From positions 1 through 51,295 of the forward strand of contig CAZLGW010000041.1 of the NCBI GenBank assembly GCA_964559125.1: a stretch of DNA of 51,295 nucleotides, given 5' to 3'. Made by a program: the position numbers and the translations under genes. A model generated the notes under the pieces. That model was not told the origin of the DNA. It worked only from the letters and a program-made list of their open reading frames with translations, and made no database searches. Shown piece by piece: positions 34,708 to 42,907 of this stretch; positions within the stretch are counted from its first letter, which is position 1; each line of letters starts with the position of its first letter. This stretch comes from Ravibacter sp964559125. Lineage in GTDB: Bacteria; Bacteroidota; Bacteroidia; Cytophagales; Spirosomataceae.

Positions 34708-36483
34708 ATGAAACCTAATATCCTATTTGTATTCACTGGGTTACTTCTGTTGGTATTGACGCCATCCTGTAACAGGAATTTCCTGGAAATACAGCCGTTT
34801 GCTTCCGTAAACGAAGCGACGCTATCGACGAAAGAAGGAGTAAACGGACTGCTGATCGGAGCCTATTCCCTGCTTGACGGAGGGGGCGCTATCGGCGGAA
34901 ATTATACTTCCGGGTGGACGGTCCTGCTGGCAACCGATGACGCGCGTATCGGAACAGAGAGTGGTGTAAGTCCGATCAACGCCTTCCTGACTGATCCGTC
35001 AATGGCTCCGTTTAATGACCGGTGGCGCTTTTTGTACTCTGCTGTGCAGCGCTGCAACGATGTGCTGAAAATACTTCCAAAAGTGGAGAATATCACGTCG
35101 GATGAAGCGCTCCAGGTAGAAGCGGAGGCTCGTTTTTTAAGGGGTGTCTATTATCTCTATCTCGCCATGCTTTGGAAAAATGTACCCTGGATTGACGAGA
35201 CAATCAGCTATTCGGAAGGAAACTACTTTGTAACCAATACAGACCCTATTTATCCGAAAATTGAGGCGGACTTTAAGTTTGCCGGAGACAATCTAACCGA
35301 AACCAAGGCAGATGTAGGAAGAGGTAATAAGTGGGCGGCGAAGTCGTTCCTTGTGAAAACGTATATATTCCAGAAGAAGTTTTCGGAGGCTAAGCCCTTG
35401 CTGGATGAAATAATCCGTAACGGGCAGACATCGAACGGCAGGAAATATGACCTACTGCCTAATTACGGCGATAATTTCCAGACAGCAACGAAACACGGCC
35501 CGGAGGCGGTATTCGTTGTCCAGATGTCGGTGAATGACGGTGCCAACGGGAACAACGGGAATCCGATGGATTTTTATAACGGTACGTTCGGAGGCCCGGC
35601 CACCTGTTGCTATGGCTGGTACCAGGCTACCTTTGACCTGGTAGATGCCTACCAAACCGATCCGGCAACCGGCCTTCCCTTGCTCGACACTTATCAGAAT
35701 ACGCCGATTCCCCATGACCAGGGACTGACATCAGACCAGCCGTTTAAACCCTATGAAGGTACGCTGGACTCCCGTCTGGATTACAATGTAGGCCGCCGGG
35801 GAATACCCTACCTGGATTGGGGCATTCATCCCGGCAGAGCCTGGATTCGTAACCAGTTTACTTCCGGTCCGTACAGCTCGATTAAGAATATCGCGACACA
35901 GGCTAATGTGGCAGCCGAAAGGCAGGGAGGAGGCGGAGGTACCAGCAACCCCTATAACCTTATCCGCTTTGCAGACGTATTACTGTGGGCAGCGGAATGC
36001 GAGGTAGAGATAGGAAGCCTGGCACAGGCAGAGGAATACGTTAACAGGGTACGTGCGCGTGCGGCCGATCCAGCCGGTTGGGTACATACCTATATTGATC
36101 CTTCAAATCCTACCGGAGGTTTCTCCAACACTCCTGCGGCCAACTATAAAGTAGGTCTTTACAGCGGTCAGTTTGCCGCCAACGGGCAATCGTATGCACG
36201 TAAAGCGGTGCGTTTTGAAAGAAGGCTTGAGCTGGCGATGGAGCACCACCGTCTCCTGGACCTGGTACGCTATGATGGGAATGACTTCGATGCGGCAGTG
36301 TCAATCAACGCATTTATGAAGCGGGAAGGGGATAGGCCGGGGTTCAACCCTAACAGCAATTACAAAGAGGGTGTTTTTGTGAAGGGTAAGCATGAGCTGA
36401 TGCCTATACCGTTGCAGCAGATAGAATTGAGCGTGCAGGAAAAAGGAGGAGCATCTGCTCTCACCCAGAATCCGGGATGGTAG
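34708..36483 (+). CDS. SusD/RagB-family nutrient-binding lipoprotein
   Basis: 591 residues with a lipoprotein signal (VLTPSCNRNFLEIQP; acylated Cys near residue 21). The SusD fold is shown by NEATLSTKEGVNGLLIGAY, the TPR-like region with QVEAEARFLRGVYYLYLAMLW, and the C-terminal RFERRLELAMEHHRLLDLVRY and LMPIPLQQIELS. It caps the SusC pore and captures the ligand at the cell surface. It starts 29 bp after susC and ends at a strong terminator, which closes the operon. Confidence 0.97.
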   Translation: MKPNILFVFTGLLLLVLTPSCNRNFLEIQPFASVNEATLSTKEGVNGLLIGAYSLLDGGGAIGGNYTSGWTVLLATDDARIGTESGVSPINAFLTDPSMAPFNDRWRFLYSAVQRCNDVLKILPKVENITSDEALQVEAEARFLRGVYYLYLAMLWKNVPWIDETISYSEGNYFVTNTDPIYPKIEADFKFAGDNLTETKADVGRGNKWAAKSFLVKTYIFQKKFSEAKPLLDEIIRNGQTSNGRKYDLLPNYGDNFQTATKHGPEAVFVVQMSVNDGANGNNGNPMDFYNGTFGGPATCCYGWYQATFDLVDAYQTDPATGLPLLDTYQNTPIPHDQGLTSDQPFKPYEGTLDSRLDYNVGRRGIPYLDWGIHPGRAWIRNQFTSGPYSSIKNIATQANVAAERQGGGGGTSNPYNLIRFADVLLWAAECEVEIGSLAQAEEYVNRVRARAADPAGWVHTYIDPSNPTGGFSNTPAANYKVGLYSGQFAANGQSYARKAVRFERRLELAMEHHRLLDLVRYDGNDFDAAVSINAFMKREGDRPGFNPNSNYKEGVFVKGKHELMPIPLQQIELSVQEKGGASALTQNPGW

Positions 36484-36489
36484 TCCATG

Positions 36490-36523
36490 ATCGGCCCGGG
36501 GAAGATTACCCGGGCCGATTTTT
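36490..36523 (+). terminator. Rho-independent terminator of the SusCD operon
   Basis: A perfect 11-bp G/C-rich stem (ATCGGCCCGGG at 36490-36500 with CCCGGGCCGAT at 36509-36519) encloses an 8-base loop and is followed by five Ts. It lies seven bases after the susD stop. Confidence 0.92.
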
Positions 36524-36574
36524 GGGAAAAGAACATAATTGAATAGTGTTGTCATCATTACTCATTGCAGGTTT

Positions 36575-38119
36575 ATGGATACCCCTGATGAAAATATAGA
36601 CAGGCGAGAAGCAATCAGGAAAACGGCAGTACTCGGCCTGGGAGGCTCGTTGTTGGGCTCAACCTCTGAGGCTAGCAGAGGCAGACCTGTAAAAAGCAAG
36701 GTTGATTTGATCCGGAAGGAGAATGCGAAGAAAGGCTCGGACGATTGGCAACTGACACGGATACGTGCTGATAAGCAAGGGCACCGGATGCCCTGGATAG
36801 AAGGATATTGCTCCAGGCAGAGTGTGAAAGCTGGTGAGACTATTGATTTTATGGTTTCTACGAATCCAGTCCGGGAATTTGAGCTTGAAATTTTCAGGAC
36901 AGGCTATTATGGAGGCAAAGGAGCCAGGCTTGTAAAAAAAATGGGCCCTTTCCAGGGGAGAGTTCAAAAAACACCCGAACCACAGGGCGCAGGCAATCTT
37001 CATGAATGTAAATGGGAGGCCTCGGCAAGCCTTAAAATTCCTGAAGACTGGCTGAGTGGGGTATACCTGGGCCGTCTGACGACTTTACAGGCTACCGGCG
37101 ACGACCCCTATTGGCAGAGCTATATAATTTTTATAGTTAAAGATGACCGGCCAGCCGATGTCCTGTTTCAGTGCTCGGATAATACCTGGCAGGCTTACAA
37201 CCGATGGCCCAATAATTATTCCCTTTATACCCATCCTGACGGCGACCACGCGCCTTCGGCACACGTCAGCTTTGACAGACCTTACGGAAGACAGGCTCAG
37301 TTCATCTCAGTTGTTAACGACCCACTTTCTTTCGGGTCGGGTGAGTTCCTGTCTTTTGAGCAACCTTTTGCTTACTTCCTGGAGCAACATGGGTATGATG
37401 TGACCTATTGCTGCAACTGCGACATGCTAACGCCCGAAAGAGCTTTAAAGTGCAAATCCTTTCTCAGCGTCGGACATGACGAATACTGGGATACCCGCCA
37501 ATATCACAGCCTTACAAAGCTGCGGGACGATGGAGTTTCCTTACTCTTCTTTTCCGGCAATACGTCTTGCTGGGTGAGTCCGTTCAGTTCCAACAGCTTA
37601 GGAGTACCAAACAGGGTTATTTTCAGATCTGGGCCATATGGTAAACACCGGGGAGCGGATTTTTTGGTAGAAAAGAATGGTCCCTACCCGGAAAGGGGCC
37701 CCGACGAAGGGCTGTTGATCGGTGTTCGTAATGTTCGGCCTGTAAACGGTGGGGGTGACTGGACCGTCGTTAATTCAAAGCACTGGATCTTCAAAGGAAC
37801 TGGTATTAAGGACGGCGACCGGATTCGCGGCCTTGTCGGATGGGAATATCTCGGAGACCCTCCTCCTATTCCGGGGTTAGAGATTGTTGCTGAAGGAACG
37901 GCCTGGGTAGGAGGAGATAAACCGCAGAGATGGTGCTCAACGGTTTATCCGGGCGCAAAAGGAAATTTTGTATTCAGCGCTTCCACTATTTTCTGGGCGC
38001 AGGGCCTCAGCATGCCTCCCGGACATACCTTACCCTGGTCGCACTGGAGCCGCCCTCACGGCCCGGATGTGCGGGTTCAGCAGATTACCCGCAACCTTCT
38101 GGACAAGGCTATTTCCTGA
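36575..38119 (+). CDS. N,N-dimethylformamidase large-subunit-like protein, paralogue 1
   Basis: 514 residues from ATG 36575 (a TTG at 36539 is less likely). The N-terminus DRREAIRKTAVLGLGGSLLG is Tat-like, so periplasmic export is likely. The body matches the C-terminal domain of N,N-dimethylformamidase large subunit (DMFA2_C family): FRTGYYGGKGARLV, CSDNTWQAYNRWP, SFDRPYGRQ, SVGHDEYWDTRQ and NGGGDWTVVN. The characterised enzyme uses a mononuclear iron held by two Tyr and one Glu; the Tyr of WQAYN and Glu/Tyr of HDEYW are candidate ligands here. It is the most diverged of four tandem copies. Substrate unknown; an amide hydrolase role is inferred. Confidence 0.8.
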   Translation: MDTPDENIDRREAIRKTAVLGLGGSLLGSTSEASRGRPVKSKVDLIRKENAKKGSDDWQLTRIRADKQGHRMPWIEGYCSRQSVKAGETIDFMVSTNPVREFELEIFRTGYYGGKGARLVKKMGPFQGRVQKTPEPQGAGNLHECKWEASASLKIPEDWLSGVYLGRLTTLQATGDDPYWQSYIIFIVKDDRPADVLFQCSDNTWQAYNRWPNNYSLYTHPDGDHAPSAHVSFDRPYGRQAQFISVVNDPLSFGSGEFLSFEQPFAYFLEQHGYDVTYCCNCDMLTPERALKCKSFLSVGHDEYWDTRQYHSLTKLRDDGVSLLFFSGNTSCWVSPFSSNSLGVPNRVIFRSGPYGKHRGADFLVEKNGPYPERGPDEGLLIGVRNVRPVNGGGDWTVVNSKHWIFKGTGIKDGDRIRGLVGWEYLGDPPPIPGLEIVAEGTAWVGGDKPQRWCSTVYPGAKGNFVFSASTIFWAQGLSMPPGHTLPWSHWSRPHGPDVRVQQITRNLLDKAIS

Positions 38120-38171
38120 ATGATAACTAAAAAAGTCTTCCGTGAGAGAAGGCGAATAACCTACCAAACCC

Positions 38172-39704
38172 ATGAAAAAAGAAGATAATTCCAGGCTCAC
38201 CCGTAGAAAAGCCATTAAAGTAGCGGCAGAGAAAGGCCTGACACTTTCTATGGCAGGCTCCCTGATACAGGCACGACCTGGGAAGGACAACCCTATTGTC
38301 AGGGAGAATAAGAAACCAGGTTCGGCCGACTGGCAGTTGACGCGTGTACGGTATGATAAAAGTCAGCAACGTACTGCCCTGATTGAAGGCTATTGTTCCA
38401 GGCAAAGTTTAAAGGCCGGTGAGAAGCTGGACATCATGGTTTCTACTTCGCCTCAAAGCTCTTATAAACTGGATATCTATCGAACCGGCTATTACGGTGG
38501 GCTAGGCGCCAGGTTGGTCAAAAGTATCGGTCCTCTGAAGGGAAAAAAGCAGGAGCGCCCTCCCGCTGGTGATAAAAATATCCACGAATGCCAGTGGGAA
38601 GTTTCTACCAGCCTTGTCATCCCGGATGACTGGCTGAGTGGAGTATACCTGGGTAAGCTCCGGACATTGCCGGAAAAAGAGGATGAGCCCTACTGGGAAA
38701 GCTATATTATCTTTATTGTGACGGATGACAGGCTCGTGGATCTGTTGTTCCAGTGTTCGGACAATACCTGGCAGGCTTATAACCGCTGGCCAGACAAGTA
38801 CTCGTTATATACCGACCCCCGGGGAGTTTCGGGACCTTGGGCTGCGGTTAGTTTTGATCGGCCATACGGTCGGCAATCGCAGTACATGGGAATTGTCAAT
38901 GACCCGCTTTCTTTTGGTTCGGGGGAGTTCATCTCTTTCGAACGCCCGTTTTCTTACTTCCTTGAAAAAGAGGGCTACGATGTAGCCTATTGTGCTAATT
39001 GTGATATGATTACGCCTGACCGTGGATTAAAAGCCAGGGCATTTCTGAGCGTAGGACACGACGAATACTGGGATATCCGGCAATTCCGTAGCGTAGACGT
39101 ACTTAAAGAGCGAGGTGTCAGCCTGCTGTTTTTCTCTGGCAATACCATTTGTTGGGTATCACCTTTCAGCGACAGCGAAAGAGGGGTTGCCAACAGAAGA
39201 ATTTTCCGGGCAGGTCCTTACGGAGGAGATTTGCCGCATGCACTCCTCAGAGAAAATACAGACGGGCCGTTCCCCGAGCGCGGTCCTGACGAAGGCATGT
39301 TGATGGGGGTTCGCAATATCAGGCCTGTCAACGGAGGAGGAGATTGGACTATTGTAAATCCCCGGCACTGGATCTTCAAGGAGACCGGTGTGAAAAAGGG
39401 AGATGCTATACCAGGCCTGATAGGATGGGAATTCCATGGCGACGCGGCGGATATTCCCGGGCTGGAAGTCGTAGCAGAAGGGACTGCCTGGCAGGGTGGT
39501 CAAAAAGCAACCAAATGGCAATCGGTGATCTTTCCGGGTCCCAAAGGTAACTTTGTATTCAATGCTTCGACCATTTTCTGGGCGCAAGGATTAAGTAGTC
39601 CTCCCGGGCATACACTACCCTGGTCTCATTTTAACCGCCCTCATGGCCCGGATGCACGGGTTCAGCAGATCACCCGTAACCTCCTGGACAAGGCCATCTC
39701 CTGA
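38172..39704 (+). CDS. N,N-dimethylformamidase large-subunit-like protein, paralogue 2
   Basis: 510 residues. The N-terminus SRLTRRKAIKVAAEKGLTLS carries the twin-arginine pair of a Tat-like signal. Conserved motifs are RTGYYGGLGARLV (104-116), NTWQAYNRW (198-206), FDRPYGRQ (228-235), GHDEYW (295-300) and NGGGDW (387-392). A variable stretch lies at about 331-366. The last ~100 bp are identical to paralogue 3, while the central part is less similar to paralogue 3 than paralogue 4 is. The 52-bp spacer before it resembles the spacers before paralogues 3 and 4, so spacer and gene were duplicated together. Confidence 0.82.
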   Translation: MKKEDNSRLTRRKAIKVAAEKGLTLSMAGSLIQARPGKDNPIVRENKKPGSADWQLTRVRYDKSQQRTALIEGYCSRQSLKAGEKLDIMVSTSPQSSYKLDIYRTGYYGGLGARLVKSIGPLKGKKQERPPAGDKNIHECQWEVSTSLVIPDDWLSGVYLGKLRTLPEKEDEPYWESYIIFIVTDDRLVDLLFQCSDNTWQAYNRWPDKYSLYTDPRGVSGPWAAVSFDRPYGRQSQYMGIVNDPLSFGSGEFISFERPFSYFLEKEGYDVAYCANCDMITPDRGLKARAFLSVGHDEYWDIRQFRSVDVLKERGVSLLFFSGNTICWVSPFSDSERGVANRRIFRAGPYGGDLPHALLRENTDGPFPERGPDEGMLMGVRNIRPVNGGGDWTIVNPRHWIFKETGVKKGDAIPGLIGWEFHGDAADIPGLEVVAEGTAWQGGQKATKWQSVIFPGPKGNFVFNASTIFWAQGLSSPPGHTLPWSHFNRPHGPDARVQQITRNLLDKAIS

Positions 39705-39754
39705 ATAATATTTAAAAAGTCTTCTGTAAGAGAAGGCAAATACTATAGTAACCC

Positions 39755-41287
39755 ATGAAAAAAGAAGACAATTCCAGGCTCACCCGTAGGAAAGTAATTA
39801 AGGTGGCAGCAGAGAAGGGCCTGACGCTCTCTATGGCAGGTTCCCTGATGCAGGCCCGGCCTGCAAAGGATAACCCTATTGTCAGGGAGAACAAGAAGCA
39901 AGGTTCGACGGACTGGCAGCTGACGCGTGTACGGTATGATAAAAGTCAGCAACGTACGGCCCTGATTGAAGGTTATTGTTCCAGGCAAAGTTTAAAGGCA
40001 GGCGAGAAGCTGGACATCATGGTTTCTACCTCGCCGGCCCGGTCATACCGGCTGGATATCTATCGTACCGGTTATTACGGCGGGTTGGGCGCCAGATTGG
40101 TCAAAAGCATAGGTCCTCTGAAAGGGAAGAAACAGGTGGTACCGGCTCCGGGAGAGAAGAACCTGCACGAATGTCAGTGGGAGGTTTCTACCAGTCTTGT
40201 CATCCCGAATGACTGGCTGAGCGGAGTGTACCTGGGTAAGCTCAGGACATTACCGGAAAAAGAGGATGAACCTTACTGGGAAAGCTATATTATCTTCATT
40301 GTAACGGATGACCGTCCTGTAGACCTACTGTTCCAGTGTTCGGACAATACATGGCAGGCCTACAATCGCTGGCCCAGTAATTATTCCCTCTATACTCATC
40401 CCGAGGGAGTTTCGGGTCCCTGGGCTGCGGTTAGTTTCGATCGGCCCTACGGTCGGCAATCACAATACACGGGAATTGTCAACGACCCGCTTTCATTTGG
40501 TTCGGGGGAGTTCATCTCTTTCGAACGCCCGTTTTCCTATTTTCTCGAAAAAGAGGGGTACGATGTCTCCTACTGCGCCAACTGCGATATGGTTACTCCC
40601 GATAGAGGACTTAAAGCAAAGGCATTCCTGAGTGTGGGACATGATGAGTATTGGGATATCCGCCAGTTCAGGAGCGTAGAGGTACTGAAAGAGCAAGGTG
40701 TAAACCTGCTATTTTTTTCCGGGAACGCTATCTGTTGGGTTACCCCTTTCAGCAATAATGATAGCGGTATTCCCAACAGGAGGATTTGTAGGTCCGGGCC
40801 TTACGGCGATACAAAATCTTCTTTTGCCCTGGCGATGATGAAGAAATATCCATTTAAGGAAAAAGGCCCTGACGAGGGTCCGTTGATGGGTGTCCGGAAC
40901 ACAATTCCTGTAACCGGAGGAGGAGATTGGACTATTGTAAATCCCAATCATTGGATTTTCAAAGGTACTGGTGTGAAAAAAGGAGATGCGATACCAGGCC
41001 TGGTGGGATGGGAATACCATGGAGATGCAGCGGATATTCAGGGCCTGGAAGTAGTGGCGGAAGGCATTGCCTGGCAGGGAGGAGACAACCCGTCCAAATG
41101 GCAGGCGGTAGTTTATCCGAGCGCGAAAGGGAATTTTGTATTTAACGCCTCGACCATTTTCTGGGCACAGGGATTGAGTAGTCCTCCCGGGCATACACTA
41201 CCCTGGTCTCATTTTAACCGCCCTCATGGCCCGGATGCACGGGTTCAGCAGATCACCCGTAACCTCCTGGACAAGGCTATTTCCTGA
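39755..41287 (+). CDS. N,N-dimethylformamidase large-subunit-like protein, paralogue 3
   Basis: 510 residues with the same Tat-like N-terminus and family motifs as paralogue 2 (WQAYNRWP, FDRPYGRQ, SVGHDEYWDIRQ). It looks like a mosaic: its first half and centre follow paralogue 4 (for example SPARSYRLDIYRT, KKQVVPAP), while its 3' end is identical to paralogue 2 over 101 bp. In the variable stretch it reads CRSGPYGDTKSSFALAMMKK, unlike any sibling, and the usual PERGPDEG is KEKGPDEG. No disruption is seen. Confidence 0.82.
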   Translation: MKKEDNSRLTRRKVIKVAAEKGLTLSMAGSLMQARPAKDNPIVRENKKQGSTDWQLTRVRYDKSQQRTALIEGYCSRQSLKAGEKLDIMVSTSPARSYRLDIYRTGYYGGLGARLVKSIGPLKGKKQVVPAPGEKNLHECQWEVSTSLVIPNDWLSGVYLGKLRTLPEKEDEPYWESYIIFIVTDDRPVDLLFQCSDNTWQAYNRWPSNYSLYTHPEGVSGPWAAVSFDRPYGRQSQYTGIVNDPLSFGSGEFISFERPFSYFLEKEGYDVSYCANCDMVTPDRGLKAKAFLSVGHDEYWDIRQFRSVEVLKEQGVNLLFFSGNAICWVTPFSNNDSGIPNRRICRSGPYGDTKSSFALAMMKKYPFKEKGPDEGPLMGVRNTIPVTGGGDWTIVNPNHWIFKGTGVKKGDAIPGLVGWEYHGDAADIQGLEVVAEGIAWQGGDNPSKWQAVVYPSAKGNFVFNASTIFWAQGLSSPPGHTLPWSHFNRPHGPDARVQQITRNLLDKAIS

Positions 41288-41337
41288 ATAACATTTCAAA
41301 AGTCTTCCGTAAGAGGAGGCAGATAACTTACAAACTC

Positions 41338-42870
41338 ATGAAAAAAGAAGACAATTCCGGGCTCACCCGCAGGAAAGCGATTAAGGTGGTGGCTGAGAAG
41401 GGCCTGACGCTCTCTATGGCGGGCTCCCTGATACAGGCGCGACCGGGGAAAGACAACCCTATTGTCAGAGAGAACAAGAAGCAAGGTTCAGCCGACTGGC
41501 AGCTGACACGTATACGGTATGATAAAAGTCAGCATCGTACGGCCCTGATCGAAGGCTATTGCTCCAGACAAAGCCTGAAGGCGGGGGAGAAGCTGGATAT
41601 CATGGTTTCTACCTCGCCTGCCCGTTCGTACCGGCTGGATATTTATCGTACCGGTTATTACGGTGGGTTGGGCGCCAGGTTGGTCAAAAGTATAGGTCCT
41701 CTGAAAGGGAAAAAGCAGGTGGTACCGGCTCCGGAAGAGAAAAACCTGCACGAATGTAAGTGGGAAGTTTCCACCAGTCTTGTCATCCCGAATGACTGGC
41801 TCAGCGGAGTGTACCTGGGTAAGCTCCGGACATTGCCTGAAAAAGAGGATGAACCCTACTGGGAAAGCTACATCATTTTTATCGTGACCGACGAGCGCCC
41901 GGTGGATCTGCTGTTCCAGTGTTCGGACAATACATGGCAGGCCTACAACCGATGGCCGAGCAACTACTCTCTCTATACTCATCCCGACGGAGTCCAGGGA
42001 CCCTGGGCGGCAGTGAGCTTTGACCGCCCGTACGGCCGGCAATCCCAGTACACCGGTATCGTTAACGACCCTTTGTCATTTGGTTCGGGGGAGTTCATTT
42101 CTTTCGAACGCCCGTTTTCCTATTTCCTCGAAAAAGAGGGGTACGATGTCTCCTACTGCGCCAACTGCGATATGGTTACCCCGGACAGGGGACTTAAAGC
42201 AAAAGCATTCCTGAGTATCGGGCACGACGAGTATTGGGATATCCGCCAGTTCAAAAGCGTGGAAATACTGAAAGAAAAGGGGGTTAACCTGCTGTTTTTC
42301 TCAGGTAATACGCTTTGCTGGGTATCTCCCTATTCTGACAGCAGCAAGGGCGTCCCGTTGCGAAGGCTCTTTCGGGGTGGGCCGTACGGAGCCGATAATT
42401 ATTATGCGGAAGACCGGCAGAAGCTTTTCGGGCCGTATCCCGAACGCGGACCGGATGAGGGCCTTTTGATGGGAGTTCGTAATATAAGGCCTGTCAATGG
42501 CGGTGGCGACTGGATCATTGTGAATCCGGATCATTGGATATTTAAAGGAACGGGTGTGAAGAAGCTCGATTACATTCCCGGCCTGATAGGCTGGGAATTT
42601 CACGGCGACGCCCCAGATCTGCCGGGCCTGGAAGTGGTAGCTGAAGGCATCGCCTGGCAGGGAGGAGACAATCCTTCCAAATGGCAGTCCGTAGTTTATT
42701 CCGGACCGAAAGGAAACTTTATTTTCAACGCTTCCACCATTTTCTGGGCGCAGGGGCTGAGCCGTCCGCCGGGACATACCTTGCCGTGGTCACACTTTAA
42801 CCGTCCGCACGGGCCGGATGCCAGGGTGCAGCAGATCACCCGGAATTTATTAGATAAAGCAATAGGCTGA
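41338..42870 (+). CDS. N,N-dimethylformamidase large-subunit-like protein, paralogue 4
   Basis: 510 residues, intact, with Tat-like N-terminus (SGLTRRKAIKVVAEKGLTLS) and all family motifs (WQAYNRWP, FDRPYGRQ, SIGHDEYWDIRQ, NGGGDWIIVN). The variable stretch is RGGPYGADNYYAEDRQKLFG, richer in Tyr than in the siblings. Its 3' end (codons after FWAQGLS) uses different synonymous bases from paralogues 2 and 3, so it was not part of the recent exchange there. It precedes the haem-binding propeller gene by 37 bp and is probably co-transcribed with it. Confidence 0.82.
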   Translation: MKKEDNSGLTRRKAIKVVAEKGLTLSMAGSLIQARPGKDNPIVRENKKQGSADWQLTRIRYDKSQHRTALIEGYCSRQSLKAGEKLDIMVSTSPARSYRLDIYRTGYYGGLGARLVKSIGPLKGKKQVVPAPEEKNLHECKWEVSTSLVIPNDWLSGVYLGKLRTLPEKEDEPYWESYIIFIVTDERPVDLLFQCSDNTWQAYNRWPSNYSLYTHPDGVQGPWAAVSFDRPYGRQSQYTGIVNDPLSFGSGEFISFERPFSYFLEKEGYDVSYCANCDMVTPDRGLKAKAFLSIGHDEYWDIRQFKSVEILKEKGVNLLFFSGNTLCWVSPYSDSSKGVPLRRLFRGGPYGADNYYAEDRQKLFGPYPERGPDEGLLMGVRNIRPVNGGGDWIIVNPDHWIFKGTGVKKLDYIPGLIGWEFHGDAPDLPGLEVVAEGIAWQGGDNPSKWQSVVYSGPKGNFIFNASTIFWAQGLSRPPGHTLPWSHFNRPHGPDARVQQITRNLLDKAIG

Positions 42871-42907
42871 ATCCCGGTCAGACAACCATTTAAATAATTA
42901 TTACAGA

